DNA from: Phycisphaerae bacterium
GTDB taxonomy: Bacteria > Planctomycetota > Phycisphaerae > UBA1845
Reading direction: 5' to 3'
Assembly: GCA_029260235.1 (NCBI GenBank)
Contig: JAJDDP010000136.1
Location: forward strand, 1-54,531
Length of the DNA stretch: 54,531 bases
Below are positions 52,593 through 54,531 of this stretch, in pieces (the first letter of the stretch is position 1; every line of letters begins with the position of its first letter). Under the pieces are notes generated by a model, which saw only the letters and a program-made list of their open reading frames with translations, was not told the DNA's origin and ran no database searches. The position numbers and the translations under genes are program-made.

Positions 52593-54338
52593 ATGACCCT
52601 GAATGAATCAACTCACGGTTGGCCCAATCGGTTTTTGATCGCTTGCTGCTGCTTAGTGGCGACACTAGGTTGCTCATCGACGGTTCGGCAGCCCGCGTGG
52701 ATCGCAACTGGCAGCCGAGGAATGGTAGCCAGCGATTCTGAATTCGCTTCACGAGCAGGTCTGGAAATCCTCCGGCAAGGGGGTAACGCTTTCGACGCAG
52801 CCGCAGCCGTCTCGTTCGCCCTGGCGGTGACCAGGCCTCAGAGCACCGGGATAGGCGGCGGAGGTTTCCTGATTGCATGGAAACCAGCCGGCGAAGAGAT
52901 CGTCGTCTCGGATTTTCGAGAATCCGCGCCGGCAGCTTCGACGCCACTGATGTATGCCCAGGCAGTCAAGCGCCACCCTGGTACACCTACGCCAAGCCGT
53001 TACGGAGCATTGGCAGTGGCCGTGCCCGGAATAGTGGCCGGCCGAGCGGAGATGTTGCATTCTCACGGTACGATGTCACTGGCTGAAGTGTTGGCCCCAG
53101 CTATTCGCCTAGCCCGTGATGGTTTCCCGGTAGACCAACACTACATCGACGCGTGTGTCTCGGCTCTGGAAATCTACGACCAATATCCGTCGCTTATCGA
53201 ATCATGCAATTACGTCTACCGGACGCATATTCGTTCCGGAATTCTTCGCAAGCAGGGCGAGGATCTAGTTCAGCCTGAGTTAGCCCACCTGCTGGAAACC
53301 CTGGCTGCCAATGGAGCAAGTGTTTTCTACAAGGGTCCGATTGCAGAAGCATTGGTCCGCGCGAACAATCGACACGGTGGTATTCTCTCCAAAGGAGATT
53401 TTGCTGATTACCGCGTGCGGAATGATCGACCTCCCGTGGTGTTTTCGTATCGCCACCACACCGTTATCGCCATGCCGCCGCCTTCTTCGGGCGGAATTTG
53501 TCTGGCTGAGACGCTGAACATCCTGGAGTCATTCGACCTCCCCAAGATTCATGCAGATAAACCCGCCTTGGCCCGCCATTATTTCGTCGAAGCCATGAAG
53601 CATGCCTTTGCCGATCGGGCGCGCTGGCTGGGGGATCCGGATTTCGCGCCGATACCCGTCGGGCTTCTCACAGCGAAAGGGTATGGTCAGCAACTCGCGT
53701 TTGACATCGACGCAGACCACTGCAGCGATCCGGAAACGTATGGGGCTGTGCAGATTCCAGACGATGCTGGAACCTCCCATTTCTGCATTGTGGATCAATG
53801 GGGCAATTGCGTGGTCAGCACAGAAACCGTCAACACCGAATTCGGGTCGCTATTTGCCGTTGATGAGTGGGGCCTCATCTTGAACAACGAGATGGATGAC
53901 TTCGCAGCCGAAGCAGGCGTTGCCAACATATATGGGCTGGTTCAATCTAAGCGCAATGGAGTCGAAGCCGGTAAACGCCCGCTGTCTAGCATGTCACCTA
54001 CCATCGTCCTGAAGGACGGCAAGCCAGTGCTTCTCCTGGGCGGCTCGGGCGGGCCTCGCATCATCAGCTCGGTGCTAAACGTGCTTCTGAATGTGGTTGA
54101 CTTTGGCATGCCACTTCAGGACGCGATGACCACCCCGCGCATTCATCACCAATGGCAGCCGGACCAGGTCTTCTTTGACAAGGCGCCACCATCGAATTGG
54201 ACTATTGGGCTAACTGCCAGGGGTCACAAGCTCAGCGAACAATGCAAGACGGGCATCATCCAGGCCATCCTCATCCAGAATGGGGAACTGACCGGCGCCT
54301 CGGATCCACGAAAAGGTGGTCGGCCTGCCGGCGATTAG
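52593..54338 (+). CDS. ggt: Gamma-glutamyltransferase (exported)
   Basis: 581 residues. N-terminal signal with a Cys-rich core (LIACCCLVATLGC), possibly a lipoprotein at C27. The GGT signature appears as GGNAFDAAAAVSFAL and TGIGGGGFLIAW. The autoprocessing and nucleophile threonine is T394 in DDAGTSHFCIVD, giving large and small subunits. End motif PLSSMSPTIVLKDG and LLGGSGGPRIISSV. It cleaves gamma-glutamyl bonds, for example glutathione, in the periplasm. A 16-base palindrome lies 26 bases after the stop. Confidence 0.95.
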   Translation: MTLNESTHGWPNRFLIACCCLVATLGCSSTVRQPAWIATGSRGMVASDSEFASRAGLEILRQGGNAFDAAAAVSFALAVTRPQSTGIGGGGFLIAWKPAGEEIVVSDFRESAPAASTPLMYAQAVKRHPGTPTPSRYGALAVAVPGIVAGRAEMLHSHGTMSLAEVLAPAIRLARDGFPVDQHYIDACVSALEIYDQYPSLIESCNYVYRTHIRSGILRKQGEDLVQPELAHLLETLAANGASVFYKGPIAEALVRANNRHGGILSKGDFADYRVRNDRPPVVFSYRHHTVIAMPPPSSGGICLAETLNILESFDLPKIHADKPALARHYFVEAMKHAFADRARWLGDPDFAPIPVGLLTAKGYGQQLAFDIDADHCSDPETYGAVQIPDDAGTSHFCIVDQWGNCVVSTETVNTEFGSLFAVDEWGLILNNEMDDFAAEAGVANIYGLVQSKRNGVEAGKRPLSSMSPTIVLKDGKPVLLLGGSGGPRIISSVLNVLLNVVDFGMPLQDAMTTPRIHHQWQPDQVFFDKAPPSNWTIGLTARGHKLSEQCKTGIIQAILIQNGELTGASDPRKGGRPAGD

Positions 54339-54364
54339 CATTGGATCGCAGTTGGTGGTGTGGG

Positions 54365-54380
54365 ACTAGCCCGGGCTAGT
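54365..54380. repeat. 16-base perfect palindrome
   Basis: ACTAGCCCGGGCTAGT is its own reverse complement. It lies between ggt and the small minus frame, overlapping its last codons. It could be a terminator stem without a loop, or a protein-binding site. A second, shorter palindrome with the same core (AGCCC...GGGCT) is at 31803. Confidence 0.45.
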
Positions 54381-54452
54381 GCTCACCAGAAAGTTGAACA
54401 CACCGAAAAACAAGGCCAAGAAAAAACCAACCACAGGAAATACAAAGTCCAT
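54366..54452 (-). CDS. Possible 28-aa membrane peptide
   Basis: ATG 54452 with GGAG eight bases upstream. The product is almost all hydrophobic (MDFVFPVVGFFLALFFGVF, then NFLVSTSPG), a single membrane helix. Stop codon lies inside the palindrome at 54365-54380. The good ribosome site and lack of other coding support it, but a frame this short could be chance. Confidence 0.4.
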   Translation of the reverse strand: MDFVFPVVGFFLALFFGVFNFLVSTSPG

Positions 54453-54531
54453 CGACACGTCTCCGTGAACAAGATTCTTGGACGCCCAATCAGCCAACCT
54501 GATCAGCCGGGCAATGAGCAGTTGCCTTGAA

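Noticed and set aside
1-54531. tRNA, rRNA, CRISPR, insertion sequence or prophage
   Set aside because: No T-loop plus cloverleaf, no direct-repeat array, no transposase, integrase or phage structural gene was recognised by eye; a tRNAscan or ISfinder run would be decisive.

Overview
The window reads as a stretch of chromosome from a member of the Planctomycetota, probably a Phycisphaerae-like lineage. This is inferred from the combination of an ECF sigma factor with an H-x5-C-x2-C tail next to a Ser/Thr kinase and an FHA protein, a pseudopilin with a D-G-H tail motif, a dockerin-type repeat on a secreted enzyme, a CRTAC1/UnbV protein paired with a TPR protein, many TPR and lipoproteins, and an oversized signal peptidase I. 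Base composition looks even and moderately GC-rich. I see no rRNA, tRNA, CRISPR array, transposase, integrase or phage structural gene.

Region by region. (1) 1-7065, minus: a co-directional set, FHA protein -> membrane Ser/Thr kinase -> ECF sigma factor -> GT-C-like membrane protein (cut by the window edge); this looks like one signalling-to-transcription unit. (2) 7454-10414, plus: a small unknown protein, two different YkgJ-type cysteine-cluster proteins, a small lipoprotein with a clear terminator, and a SAM methyltransferase. (3) 10528-17811: a beta-propeller lipoprotein with an inserted module and a C-terminal sorting-like tail; then on the minus strand a TPR protein that overlaps a CRTAC1/UnbV protein by four bases, the latter carrying an in-frame TGA; then a cysteine desulfurase-like enzyme. 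(4) 18040-22812, minus: a secreted S1/P1-type nuclease fused to a dockerin-like segment and an OB-fold, a pseudopilin, a zinc-ribbon membrane protein and a TPR lipoprotein. (5) 23098-28432: a secreted DUF3352-like protein, Hsp20, a DUF4920 lipoprotein, a divergent RNase HII, a STAS protein and, convergent, a secreted transglutaminase-like protein. (6) 28662-36214: a 56-residue protein, a tripeptidyl-peptidase II-like subtilase, an HD-GYP response regulator, a secreted EEP hydrolase and fructose-1,6-bisphosphatase. (7) 36263-46380, minus: BtpA family, GroES-like, LptB, a very long signal peptidase I with a zinc ribbon, a PAS/GAF histidine kinase, an OmpA-type lipoprotein, a membrane-anchored HTH protein and a small membrane protein. 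(8) 46494-end: a membrane EEP protein, a GIY-YIG protein, a DUF4003-like protein, a CII-like HTH protein, threonine synthase, an SsnA-like amidohydrolase, gamma-glutamyltransferase and a possible 28-residue membrane peptide.

How it fits together. Most of the set is housekeeping or envelope biology: protein export (signal peptidase I), LPS export (LptB), outer-membrane anchoring (OmpA), secreted hydrolases, and several signalling proteins (kinase/FHA/ECF, histidine kinase, HD-GYP, STAS). I do not see a defence island or an obviously new multi-gene system. The features most worth follow-up are the FHA-kinase-ECF-GT-C unit, the in-frame TGA in the CRTAC1 gene, the oversized zinc-ribbon signal peptidase, the nuclease-dockerin-OB fusion, the membrane-tethered HTH protein, and a degenerate intergenic repeat present twice.
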